This document shows positions 10,235 through 17,940 of a DNA stretch of 64,000 nucleotides, in pieces. A program made the translations under genes and the position numbers. The notes beneath the pieces are model-generated. The model was not told the DNA's origin and searched no databases. It worked only from the letters and a program-made list of their open reading frames with translations. Every line of letters starts with the position of its first letter. Within the stretch, counting starts at the first letter, position 1. Source of the DNA: Candidatus Pelagisphaera phototrophica (lineage in GTDB: Bacteria > Verrucomicrobiota > Verrucomicrobiia > Opitutales > Opitutaceae); the NCBI RefSeq assembly GCF_014529625.1, contig NZ_CP076039.1, forward strand, positions 3,410,001 through 3,474,000, read 5' to 3'.

Positions 10235-11002
10235 TTAGTTATCGCCGTCCATCTTACCTTTGAGCCCTTTCAACAATCCTCCCAAAACCTTTTGAGAGCC
10301 CTCACCAATGTTCTTCAGCTGATCACCAATCACGCTCACTGACTGGCCGACAGAGGAGACGATCCCCTCATTAATCGCCTGGAAGACAATCTTCATCGTC
10401 TCACCAAACGTATTCCCATCATCATCCGCTCCGATATCTTTTAATTCGATATCCGGCAAGGGAATCATAAGCGCCTGTCCTCCGAGTAACTTGTTCGACA
10501 CCTTAAACTTGCCACCGGTGATGCGAAGCATGTCAATCTGCACATTTTTGGAGGAAACTCCCTCTTCAATTTCAGCTTCCGCTTCCGCTTCGCTTTCGCC
10601 CGCGAAAGCTTCGATATTCGCGAGAATCGCGCTGATGTTGCTATTTGTTGGGTTCAGTCCTGATTCAAATATGAACTCAGGTGCGTCGATGATAATCTCG
10701 TTAATGACAATCTTGTCTGACAAAACCGAAATGGGCTGCAATTTCATGCTAAAACTATCGAGTTTGATCGCGTGCGGAGTATTAAAGCCTTCAGGATTTC
10801 CCACCACGAGGCCTTTTATCGAACCGGCTCCCGAAAACGCAGACAACTCGACGGAATCCAGATTTATTGTTGTCTGAGTCACTTCCGGACCAAAGGTCTC
10901 AACCCCCGCCTTAATACCGGAACCAATGATTTTGGAGGAAACGAAAAGCAGAACAACTACCACAACCACCAACACTGCAAAAATAGAAACGAGCTTTTTC
11001 AT
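10235..11002 (-). CDS. AsmA-like membrane-anchored protein
   Basis: A protein of 255 residues when started at the MKKL methionine; the frame extends 13 codons upstream without a better start. An N-terminal hydrophobic anchor with a valine-rich core is followed by a periplasmic domain. The pattern 'SVELSAFSGAGSIKGLVVGNPEGF' (positions about 48-71, abbreviated family logic) and the following beta-rich repeats resemble AsmA/DUF748-type proteins, which have been linked to envelope lipid transport. A Glu/Ala-rich stretch lies near residue 140. The C-terminus is glycine- and lysine-rich. It stands alone on its strand. Confidence 0.6.
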   Translation of the reverse strand: MKKLVSIFAVLVVVVVVLLFVSSKIIGSGIKAGVETFGPEVTQTTINLDSVELSAFSGAGSIKGLVVGNPEGFNTPHAIKLDSFSMKLQPISVLSDKIVINEIIIDAPEFIFESGLNPTNSNISAILANIEAFAGESEAEAEAEIEEGVSSKNVQIDMLRITGGKFKVSNKLLGGQALMIPLPDIELKDIGADDDGNTFGETMKIVFQAINEGIVSSVGQSVSVIGDQLKNIGEGSQKVLGGLLKGLKGKMDGDN

Positions 11003-11771
11003 GAAGACTTGGATTTGAATGTTGGCACTTATCTTGCACATACATCCCTAGGTGGCCACATTAATTTACAACCTTTTCCAATCCCATTTATTGATAATTG
11101 CGCAGGGAAGCCCTGAGACGGTTTGGGACTACCTTGAAGCAGAAACCCGTTTCTCTTGGTCACGGCAATGAGAGGCACGAAGCCGAGGATCCCGAACCTC
11201 CTCCATATCAGGAAAAAGTCTTTAAGCCAACGTATCCTAGCTCTAGTTACAATTGACCATTTCCAAACTGGAAAGCCTATTCGCCCGCTACCAACGACCG
11301 TCAAGAAGGCGTCCAATGAGCCTTAATCCCCTTACCACACGCTTTGATTATTCATTTTAGGTCGTCTCTTCGGAGACCCCGACAAGTCGGTGGATAAACA
11401 AGTAGCGGATTAGTCCTTCGACATAGCTCAGGATTTTCGACAGCCCGCCTTACCGCTTTATTCAATGAACACAATTGAATTCATTGGATATTTTCCCAGA
11501 AACCAACAATCAAAAGCGAAGCGTTTTATAGACAGGAAACGCGTACTCATTTATACGATACATACGATTTAACACAAAGAAAAATGATTCAAAAAAAGCA
11601 TTCACATAGGATAATCACTTCTTAAGCTTCAAAAATTCGATTCCCGGCCAAATCTCGATATCAAAGTTTATTTGGCCTATTGTAGTTGAAATCTAATTAT
11701 ATTAAGAGAGTTGCTCTCGACCAAAACCGGGGTATCAAAAAGGAGAAAAAGATTTTGCCGTATTCAACCCC
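11003..11771. other. Long intergenic region with dispersed repeats
   Basis: About 770 bases without a supported gene. A 95-codon minus-strand frame at 11029-11316 looks accidental. The segment 11413-11441 matches the reverse complement of 51318-51346 at most of 29 positions. The part after about 11460 is AT-rich and probably holds promoter sequence for the dehydrogenase that follows. Confidence 0.45.
11413..11441 (+). repeat. CTTCGAC...CTCAGG-type dispersed repeat copy
   Basis: Core pattern CCTTCGAC, then GCTCAGG, then TTCGAC. An inverted copy is at 51318-51346. A neighbouring CCCCGAC-aa-GTCGGTGG piece resembles the hairpin in the rnhB-rnhC spacer. Confidence 0.55.
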
Positions 11772-12627
11772 ATGGAAAAGAGCCAGATTGTACTAATGAC
11801 CGGATGCAGCTCCGGCATCGGCAGAGAACTGTTCACAATCTTCAACCGTAGCCCGTTTAAAATCGTCGCCACTACCTTTCCAGAGCCTTTCGCCGAACTA
11901 AAAAAGAGACCCGATTACAGAGAGCGAACGCTTATGGATTCGGCATCTAGATTTAGTCGACTACCCGAAGGCCTGGCTAATCGTAGCGGAAACGACGGAG
12001 AAATGGGGAGCGGTAGACATTCTCATAAACAACGCGGGTATATCCTATCGTTCGGTAGTAGAAGACATGACGGTCGACGACGAACAAACCCAAATGCAGA
12101 TCAACTACTTCGGGCCCATGCATCTCATTCGAGAGTGGATTCCTGCTATGCGGGAACGGAGATCGGGTCGAATAATCAACATCTCTTCGGCAGGAGGCAT
12201 GATGGCCATGCCAACGATGGCTTCGGATTCCGCCTCTAAGTTTGCCCTCGAAGGAGCCAACGAGTCACTCTGGTACGAGCTCAAGCCTTGGAATATAAAG
12301 GTCACTCTCGTTCGACTCGGATTCATCAACTCGCTCGCGTTTCACAAAGTCTTCTATTCATCAAAGCGAAAAGAAACCCAAGGTTCGTCTCCCTATGATT
12401 CTCACTATGAGAACATGACCCAATTCGTCGAAAAGCTAATACAAAGAAGCCCTTGCAATTCAGAAAGCTTAGCGAAGGCAATATTCAAAGTCGCCCGGGC
12501 AAAGCGTCCTCTGCTTAGAGTTCCCGGAACCACGGAGCCCCGAATCTTCTGCTTCGCAAGACGCCTTCTCCCTCGATTTCTATACCGTAGGTTGCTTTGC
12601 CACTTTCTGCCAGGAATTCGCCAATGA
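11772..12627 (+). pseudogene. Short-chain dehydrogenase with a frameshift
   Basis: NAD(P)-dependent oxidoreductase of the classical SDR family, broken by a +1 frameshift. The first frame encodes the Rossmann start LMTGCSSGIGRELF. Its homology ends near 11902-11940. From about 11911 the next frame resumes with LDLVDYP, then VDILINNAG (the NNAG motif) and the catalytic Ser region IINISSAGG. The usual YxxxK appears as SASKFALEG, where the tyrosine is replaced. The second frame has a stop at 11899, so the shift must lie between there and about 11940. Loss of one base within the AGAGAGCGAACG stretch would restore one frame. The stop overlaps the DoxX-like start by ATGA. Confidence 0.85.
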
Positions 12628-12941
12628 GGAAAGTACAACTCATCAATCAGGACTTCTCAGACCTACTCTTCGGAGTTCTGTTCTGCCTCACCTTCATCGC
12701 TCTCGGTGGCGAGTATCTCGTAAAGGATGATCTAATACAGAAACTCATGCCTAGCTGGTTTCCCCTCCCTAAAATCGTCTCCATTGGCTGCGGACTTATC
12801 TTGCTCTTAGGCGGCGGGCTGATTGCTCTCGGCTACAACCTGAGGCTCGCCGCTATTCTGCTTGGCGCCTTTCTTTTAATCGTCACCACGATCGTTCATG
12901 GTCCCGCGATCCTAAGTAATCCTAATTTCATCAATCCATAA
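12624..12941 (+). CDS. DoxX-like membrane protein
   Basis: A 105-residue protein with about four predicted membrane helices, of the size and hydrophobic pattern of the DoxX/DUF-type small membrane proteins, some of which take part in redox processes. Conserved-looking pieces are the GVLFCLTFIALGGEYL helix and the glycine-rich LLLGGGLIALG helix. Its ATG overlaps the stop of the upstream dehydrogenase in an ATGA arrangement, so the two were translationally coupled. With the dehydrogenase frameshifted, coupling is probably weakened. Confidence 0.65.
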   Translation: MRKVQLINQDFSDLLFGVLFCLTFIALGGEYLVKDDLIQKLMPSWFPLPKIVSIGCGLILLLGGGLIALGYNLRLAAILLGAFLLIVTTIVHGPAILSNPNFINP

Positions 12942-13135
12942 AGCGAATGGCTCTGGCAGATTCTACAGTGCAGCAACTATGTGAGGAATATTTGCCTTCT
13001 CGACGTCTGCCTCCTCCTCAATTACAAACCAGGAAAACGGAGCCTGGAAGCGTCGCTGAGGCGAAAGGAATAGTGGCGATTAACCGAGGCGGACTGCGCC
13101 CCCCAAATCTAAACACTCATGGAAAAATGCCCTAG

Positions 13136-13162
13136 GATCCGTCAAATTTCGAAATACGGATC
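13136..13162. terminator. Nested palindrome, possible terminator
   Basis: GATCCGT (13136-13142) pairs with ACGGATC (13156-13162), and the interior holds the palindrome ATTTCGAAAT. It lies just beyond the end of the HAD hydrolase and after the DoxX unit, where transcripts converge. No T tract follows directly, so a protein-binding site is also possible. Confidence 0.4.
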
Positions 13163-13183
13163 TGCCTGGCTTTAAAACCTGAG

Positions 13184-13813
13184 CTACGATGATGGGCTTG
13201 GCACCGGACGCCTTTTCCACCAAAGAGCAGCTAGCGAATCGTCGTCAAACAACACCGACTCAATACCTAGTCTTTCAGCGGTTCTAATATTCTCCCGCTT
13301 GTCATCAAAGTAGATCGCTTGCGAAGCCTCTGCATCATGGGCGCTCAGAACGTGTTCGAAAACCCTAGGTTCCGGTTTTCTCATTCCGATTTCATTTGAT
13401 AAATAAAGATGGTCAAATGACTCTATAAGCTCATCGTACCGGCCTTTCCAGGACTCCACGTGAGTCGCATTGGTATTCGAAAGAGCGACTACAGTAACGC
13501 CAGCCTCCTGCATCAACTTGATGGTTTTTCGGCTTGGCTCGATTATTTCTCCAAACATCGAATTCCAGCCCTCTTTCCATTCCTCAAAGTCCAATGAAAG
13601 TTCGTTCAGCATACAGAAGTACTCCCCGTATGAACGCCCCGACATCGTGCCCCTCTCGTAGTCTTCATACTGGTCGTCTAGAGGAAAATCTCGGGAAACC
13701 GAACCCGGCCGGATCCCTGCCATGTCTTCCCATTCTAAATAGCATCGCTCTAAGTGAGTTCTAAAACAAACCTGTCCGAGATCGAAAATTGCTAGTTTGA
13801 GGTCGTTGCTCAT
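13184..13813 (-). CDS. HAD-family hydrolase (subfamily IA-like)
   Basis: Probable phosphatase of 209 residues. Motif I appears as AIFDLGQVCF: the nucleophilic Asp is present, but the second Asp of the usual DxD is Gly-Gln. Motif II is VALSNTNATH. The lysine of motif III lies in GMRKPEPRVFEHV. Motif IV is IYFDDKREN. This set resembles the YihX/epoxide hydrolase N-terminal type branch, in which the 'NT' and 'GMRKP' motifs are typical. Substrate unknown. Confidence 0.85.
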   Translation of the reverse strand: MSNDLKLAIFDLGQVCFRTHLERCYLEWEDMAGIRPGSVSRDFPLDDQYEDYERGTMSGRSYGEYFCMLNELSLDFEEWKEGWNSMFGEIIEPSRKTIKLMQEAGVTVVALSNTNATHVESWKGRYDELIESFDHLYLSNEIGMRKPEPRVFEHVLSAHDAEASQAIYFDDKRENIRTAERLGIESVLFDDDSLAALWWKRRPVPSPSS

Positions 13814-13960
13814 CTATTGTCTTCTTTTCTTATTGTGGGAGTCTCCAAACCTCTGTTCTATTTCTAATCTACGCTCCACTCCAAGGAAACAGGTACAACA
13901 CTCTACTTATTGTTACGGCTCTCAGTCCGGTTTCTTTACTAGGTTGTCAGGAAAGTGCCC

Positions 13961-14575
13961 CTAATTGGCCTTTAAATAAGTTTTGGAAAACCAATCCAGA
14001 AACTGCCTCATCGCCTTTCCCCGGTGGCTAATGGCCGCTTTTTCCGAGGAACTCATCTCCGCGGTCGTTCGGTTCCTCCCCGACGGCAAAAATACAGGAT
14101 CATAGCCAAACCCAGCACTACCCCGTGAATGTCGAAGAATTTCACCCAAGATCTCGCCTTCAAAGACATTTTCTTCTCCGTGAGGCGACACCACTGCCAA
14201 ATAGCAAGTAAAACGCCCTCCCCGACTGCCCTCAGGAACGGGCTCCATTTCCCGAATGAGCTTATCCAGATTGTCCTGGTCACTCGCCCCTTCTCCCGCA
14301 TAGCGGGCTGAATATACGCCAGGAGCTCCATAGAAAGCGTCTATGCAAATTCCACTGTCATCCGCCAAAGCGAGCCCATCATCGGGCAAAAACGCAGCCA
14401 AGGCTCTAGCCTTTTTGAGGGCGTTACCCGAAAACGTATCCTGATCCTCAATCACTTCGGGCATACCGCCGACCGCCAGAGGCGTATGTACTTCGGCATC
14501 AATTTTGGCCTCTCGGAGCATCTCGTTCAGCTCCTCGATTTTATGGAGATTAGTCGTTGCCAAATACAGTTTCAT
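13961..14575 (-). CDS. rdgB: Non-canonical purine NTP pyrophosphatase
   Basis: House-cleaning enzyme of the Ham1/RdgB family that hydrolyses dITP, ITP and XTP to monophosphates. The 204-residue protein starts with LATTNLHKIEEL (normally T/SxNxxK) and has the central DDGLALADDSGICIDAF and GVYSARYAG segments. It ends with the AISHRGKAMRQF signature. Its start codon overlaps the last 26 bases of ribD, so the two are almost certainly cotranscribed and coupled. Confidence 0.95.
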   Translation of the reverse strand: MKLYLATTNLHKIEELNEMLREAKIDAEVHTPLAVGGMPEVIEDQDTFSGNALKKARALAAFLPDDGLALADDSGICIDAFYGAPGVYSARYAGEGASDQDNLDKLIREMEPVPEGSRGGRFTCYLAVVSPHGEENVFEGEILGEILRHSRGSAGFGYDPVFLPSGRNRTTAEMSSSEKAAISHRGKAMRQFLDWFSKTYLKAN

Positions 14576-15725
14576 CGACTTCCAAACGAGATGGATAAGA
14601 GACGTGGCCCCTCATCATTTGATCATCCCCAAAGGTCTCATGCCGCACATTCTCTAACCGAATGGCGTGGGATAGTTTTTCAATTCTCATTCCTCTGTAA
14701 ACCGGCACTGCCTTGTCGTCACCAAGCAATAGCGGAGCCCGATAATTGAAGTGATAGTCCAGTTCCCTAATCTGGAGCATCTCGCTCGTCAATTTGCTGC
14801 CACCTTCAAAGTAGATCCCCGTAATGCCGACATCATAACACTTTTTCCGGAAGTCAGGAAAGGGAACCTTCATATTTGCGGTTGGAAGGACCCAAACATT
14901 GACCCCTTCCGTTTCCAAGCGGCGGATATAGCCAGTCCCGGCAGCATCCGTGGTGACAACAATGGTGTTGTCGCGAAAGTCGTCCGTATAAATAGACGGA
15001 AGAAATCGCTCCATCGCTGTGCGCAGAAGTCCGTCCATCACGAATCGAACCCCGCACCACTCTTCCTCACCATCGATTCGACTCGTCAAACGAGGGTCGT
15101 CTTCGATTAGCGTGCCCGCTCCCACTCCAATCGCTGGAAAAAGACGCCGCCAATGCATGACATTTTGACGTGACGCTTCACCTGTAATCCATTTGGATTC
15201 GCCCGTTCGACAAGCGATCTTCCCATCCATTGTCGTGGCAGACTTCGCTGCCAAAACAGGAGTCTGGTGTTTAACCCAGTGATTGAAAATCAGGTTCAAG
15301 TCTGTGCAATCCTCTATCAAAATGCGGCGCTCGACCTTTAGACCTGCTTCTTTCAAGGCGTCCGCTCCCTTGTTTTCCTGCTCCAAAACCGGATCGCCCG
15401 CTCCGATGAAAACGTTCTTCAGTCCGGACTCGAGAATCGCTTTGACACCTGATTCTAAGCGATTGGAAGACGGACCTGGTTCCAAGGTAAGAAACAGGTT
15501 GGCTGTCTTTGACGGCAGGCGGCCAAGATTTTCTAAGAGTCTCGCTTCAGGGCTTCGTGCGCCTGATCGGCCGACGTATTCGCTCGCCACTATCTTCCCT
15601 TTTTCGACTAGGACCGCTCCGATCATCGGTTGGGGATGTGTCTTACCCCAACCTTTGCGGGCCTCGTCCAAGGCGGCTCTCATGAAGAATTCTTTTTCAG
15701 TTCGGGTCATATGTACTCGTAACAT
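14550..15725 (-). CDS. ribD: RibD-type protein with a degenerate deaminase domain
   Basis: Riboflavin biosynthesis RibD normally joins a zinc-dependent deaminase to a 5-amino-6-ribosylaminouracil phosphate reductase. The reductase half is well preserved: TTMDGKIA, GESKWITGE and GAGTLIEDDPRLT at about residues 165-214. The deaminase half keeps its outline (HPQPMIGAVLV, LFLTLEP), but the zinc ligands are lost. HAE reads Ser-Pro-Glu near residue 58, and the two cysteines of PCxxxGxTxPC read Gly at about 84 and 93. The catalytic Glu (residue 60) remains. Either deamination is done elsewhere or this is a reductase-only paralogue. The open frame starts at 15725; Met6 is an alternative. Overlaps rdgB. 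Confidence 0.88.
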   Translation of the reverse strand: MLRVHMTRTEKEFFMRAALDEARKGWGKTHPQPMIGAVLVEKGKIVASEYVGRSGARSPEARLLENLGRLPSKTANLFLTLEPGPSSNRLESGVKAILESGLKNVFIGAGDPVLEQENKGADALKEAGLKVERRILIEDCTDLNLIFNHWVKHQTPVLAAKSATTMDGKIACRTGESKWITGEASRQNVMHWRRLFPAIGVGAGTLIEDDPRLTSRIDGEEEWCGVRFVMDGLLRTAMERFLPSIYTDDFRDNTIVVTTDAAGTGYIRRLETEGVNVWVLPTANMKVPFPDFRKKCYDVGITGIYFEGGSKLTSEMLQIRELDYHFNYRAPLLLGDDKAVPVYRGMRIEKLSHAIRLENVRHETFGDDQMMRGHVSYPSRLEVDETVFGND

Positions 15726-15799
15726 GTTCGATTAGAACAGGTCTTGCTTAGCATACAATCCTCAAAAAAGAGCCTATAGAAAGCGGTTTTCAATCTCTT

Positions 15800-16441
15800 C
15801 TAAGCCTGAACAAATGGGTTGGTCCCCCTTTCTTGGCCCACTGTTGTTTGTGGTCCATGCCCCGGGTAGACAACTGTGTCGTGATCCAGCGTGTATATCT
15901 GATCTTTAATAGACTTCTCTAACGTGGGGAAATCGCCTCGGGGCAGGTCGGTTCGACCAATGCTTCCTGCAAACAGAGCGTCGCCCACGAATGACGCCTT
16001 CAAATTTTTAAAGTAGAACAGAATGTTTCCCGGACAATGGCCGGGTATGTGCCTAATCTCAACGGGCTCCCCGAGCATTGGTACCACGTCACCCTGATCA
16101 ACCCAATGATCGATCATCACAGGCTCGAGCGTCATGTCGGGAGGATACGAGTAGGATCGCATCACCTCTGGGGTCTCATAGAAAATCTTGTCGTCCTTAT
16201 GTCCATAAACGGGGACCCCCATCTTCTGAATACGAGCGGCGTCACCGATGTGATCATAGTGCCCATGAGTCAGGAAAAGAGCTTTGAGAGTACACCCATT
16301 TTCCGATAATACAGGGTCTAAATCGTCCCAGACGGAGTGCGGGGCGTCGATGAGCACCGACTCTTTCGTATCTAGGTTGGATAGCAAATACGCGTTCGTT
16401 TGAATATAGCCAGCCGGGAAAATCTTTAGTTCGAAGGACAC
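15800..16441 (-). CDS. Metallo-beta-lactamase fold hydrolase (glyoxalase II-like)
   Basis: Binuclear metal hydrolase of the glyoxalase II/persulfide dioxygenase-like group. The metal motif THGHYDHIGD (HxHxDH) lies near residue 58 counted from the GTG. The later HIPGHCPGN and VYPGHGPQT supply the remaining histidines. GRTDLPRGD between them is typical of the small 'MBL fold' hydrolases of about 210 residues. An open frame extends upstream to 16516, but those 25 residues do not match the family, which usually begins close to 'lKIFPxGxxxTNxYL'. I therefore prefer the GTG at 16441, leaving about 100 bases to the divergent leuB. Confidence 0.85.
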   Translation of the reverse strand: MSFELKIFPAGYIQTNAYLLSNLDTKESVLIDAPHSVWDDLDPVLSENGCTLKALFLTHGHYDHIGDAARIQKMGVPVYGHKDDKIFYETPEVMRSYSYPPDMTLEPVMIDHWVDQGDVVPMLGEPVEIRHIPGHCPGNILFYFKNLKASFVGDALFAGSIGRTDLPRGDFPTLEKSIKDQIYTLDHDTVVYPGHGPQTTVGQERGTNPFVQA

Positions 16442-16541
16442 GGCACCACAGTTGGAAAGGAGCCAATCAAGGCAAATGCAAAGTGGCATTCTGAGTTTTT
16501 GCTTTAAATCACCCACAAATCCGCCTCAACTCCTCAGTTCG

Positions 16542-17639
16542 ATGCAAACGCTAAAATTCGCAGTTCTCCCCGGTGACGGAATCGGTCCCGAAGTAATGAA
16601 AGTCGCACTCGAAGTGCTCGAGGCCGCTACTGAACCCGCGGGCCTTGCTCTCGATTTCGAGGAGGCCGATGTGGGTGGAATCGCCATCGACAAACAAGGG
16701 TCCGCCCTTCCTGAGTCCACCATCGGTGTTTGCGAAAAGTCAGACGCCATCCTTTTTGGCTCGGTAGGAGGGCCCAAATGGGAATCGCTACCTCCCGCTG
16801 AACAGCCAGAACGTGCCGCCCTGCTCCCAATTCGCAAACATTTTTCCCTCTTCGCCAACCTCCGCCCGGGACTGCTCTACAAAGAGCTCACCGACGCGTC
16901 TCCCTTGAAGACTGAGAGAATCCCTGAGGGGATTGACATCGTCTGTGTCCGCGAACTCACCGGTGGCATCTACTTCGGGCCCAAGGAAACCCATACGCTC
17001 GATGACGGCGACGTCGTCGCCAGCGACACAATGGTCTACAAACGCAGCGAAATAGAAAGGATCCTCGATGTAGCGATCGCCTCCGCTAAGTCTCGGTCGG
17101 GCAAGATTTGCTCAGTTGACAAAGCCAATGTCCTCACGACTTCAGTCCTTTGGCGTAAGACGGCGACGGAGTATATCGCCAAAAACGCACCCGAACTAGA
17201 GCTCAGCCATCTGTACGTCGACAACGCTGCCATGCAGATGGCCCGCGACCCAAACCAATTTGATGTTCTCGTTACCGAGAACATGTTCGGCGACATCCTT
17301 TCGGATGAAATGGGGATTGTTTGCGGCAGTCTTGGCATGCTTTCCTCCGCAAGCCTGGGAACCCAGAACAACCAGCATGGCCATCCCTTCGGGCTTTATG
17401 AACCCTCAGGGGGAACCGCTCCTGACATCGCTGGACAACGAATCGCCAATCCCTGTGCTCAAATTCTCAGTGCAGCTCTCATGCTGCGATACAGCTTTGG
17501 CCTGAACGATATCGCTGAAAAAATCGAATCCGCGGTAAAGCAAGCGGTCATGGACGGACATCGTACCGGAGACATCGCCTTCGGAACCGACCCAATCGGC
17601 ACAGATGCCATGGCCCAAGCTATCAAAGCAAGAATCTAG
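16542..17639 (+). CDS. leuB: 3-isopropylmalate dehydrogenase
   Basis: Third step of leucine synthesis, oxidising 3-isopropylmalate with NAD. The ATG at 16542 gives 365 residues and places FAVLPGDGIGPEVM at the start, as usual; the longer frame from 16452 adds unrelated residues. Substrate-binding arginines lie in the ANLRPG segment. The VRELTGGIYFG motif, the metal-binding NMFGDILSDE and the NAD loop EPSGGTAPDIAGQ follow. No other leu genes are adjacent, so the pathway is dispersed. Confidence 0.95.
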   Translation: MQTLKFAVLPGDGIGPEVMKVALEVLEAATEPAGLALDFEEADVGGIAIDKQGSALPESTIGVCEKSDAILFGSVGGPKWESLPPAEQPERAALLPIRKHFSLFANLRPGLLYKELTDASPLKTERIPEGIDIVCVRELTGGIYFGPKETHTLDDGDVVASDTMVYKRSEIERILDVAIASAKSRSGKICSVDKANVLTTSVLWRKTATEYIAKNAPELELSHLYVDNAAMQMARDPNQFDVLVTENMFGDILSDEMGIVCGSLGMLSSASLGTQNNQHGHPFGLYEPSGGTAPDIAGQRIANPCAQILSAALMLRYSFGLNDIAEKIESAVKQAVMDGHRTGDIAFGTDPIGTDAMAQAIKARI

Positions 17640-17642
17640 AGT

Positions 17643-17872
17643 TTGGACCCACGGATGAGCACGGATGCACAAAGATTTCTTGGGAAATTCAGTGATCTGA
17701 CACACAAAGCTCTCGGTGCAGCGTTCGAGGTGTCCAATGAACTAGGAATCGGCTTTCTCGGGAAATCCTATGACAACACCTTGGTTTTCGATCTTTCCTC
17801 GCACGGCATTAAAGTAGATCAGCAAAAACAGTTTTAAATCCTCTATAAAACCAAAGAAGTGGGTTTATACAT
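17643..17872 (+). pseudogene. GxxExxY-family protein, interrupted and truncated
   Basis: The GxxExxY family (PD-(D/E)XK-like, about 125 residues, function unknown) begins here with HKALGAAFEVSNELGIGFL and continues to VDQQKQF. There, TAA at 17835-17837 stops it at 64 residues. The same frame goes on with ILYKTKEVGLYIP, matching the next strand of the family, after which homology is lost. The gene is therefore both interrupted and missing its C-terminal half. It sits between inverted CACGGATG-type repeats and close to alaS. Confidence 0.8.
17648..17670 (+). repeat. Left CACGGATG repeat cluster
   Basis: Two CACGGATG units occur in the first codons of the GxxExxY gene. The inverse form CATCCGTG occurs twice at 17898-17926, just past the gene remnant. 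The result is an inverted-repeat frame around the cassette. Confidence 0.65.
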
Positions 17873-17897
17873 TCCCCAACTAATTTCGATCAACAAT

Positions 17898-17926
17898 CCA
17901 TCCGTGATCACCTACGTCCATCCGTG
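17898..17926 (-). repeat. Right CATCCGTG repeat cluster
   Basis: Two CCATCCGTG units separated by about 12 bases, in inverted orientation to the left cluster. They end 14 bases before the alaS start, so the alaS leader is built from this repeat. Confidence 0.65.
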
Positions 17927-17940
17927 TTTCCCATTCGCAC

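Noticed and set aside
11029..11316. 95-codon minus-strand frame upstream of the AsmA-like gene
   Set aside because: No family, tryptophan- and arginine-rich composition, overlaps a repeat-rich spacer.
12947..13135. 62-codon frame after the DoxX-like gene
   Set aside because: Low complexity, proline-rich and without homology clues or ribosome binding site.
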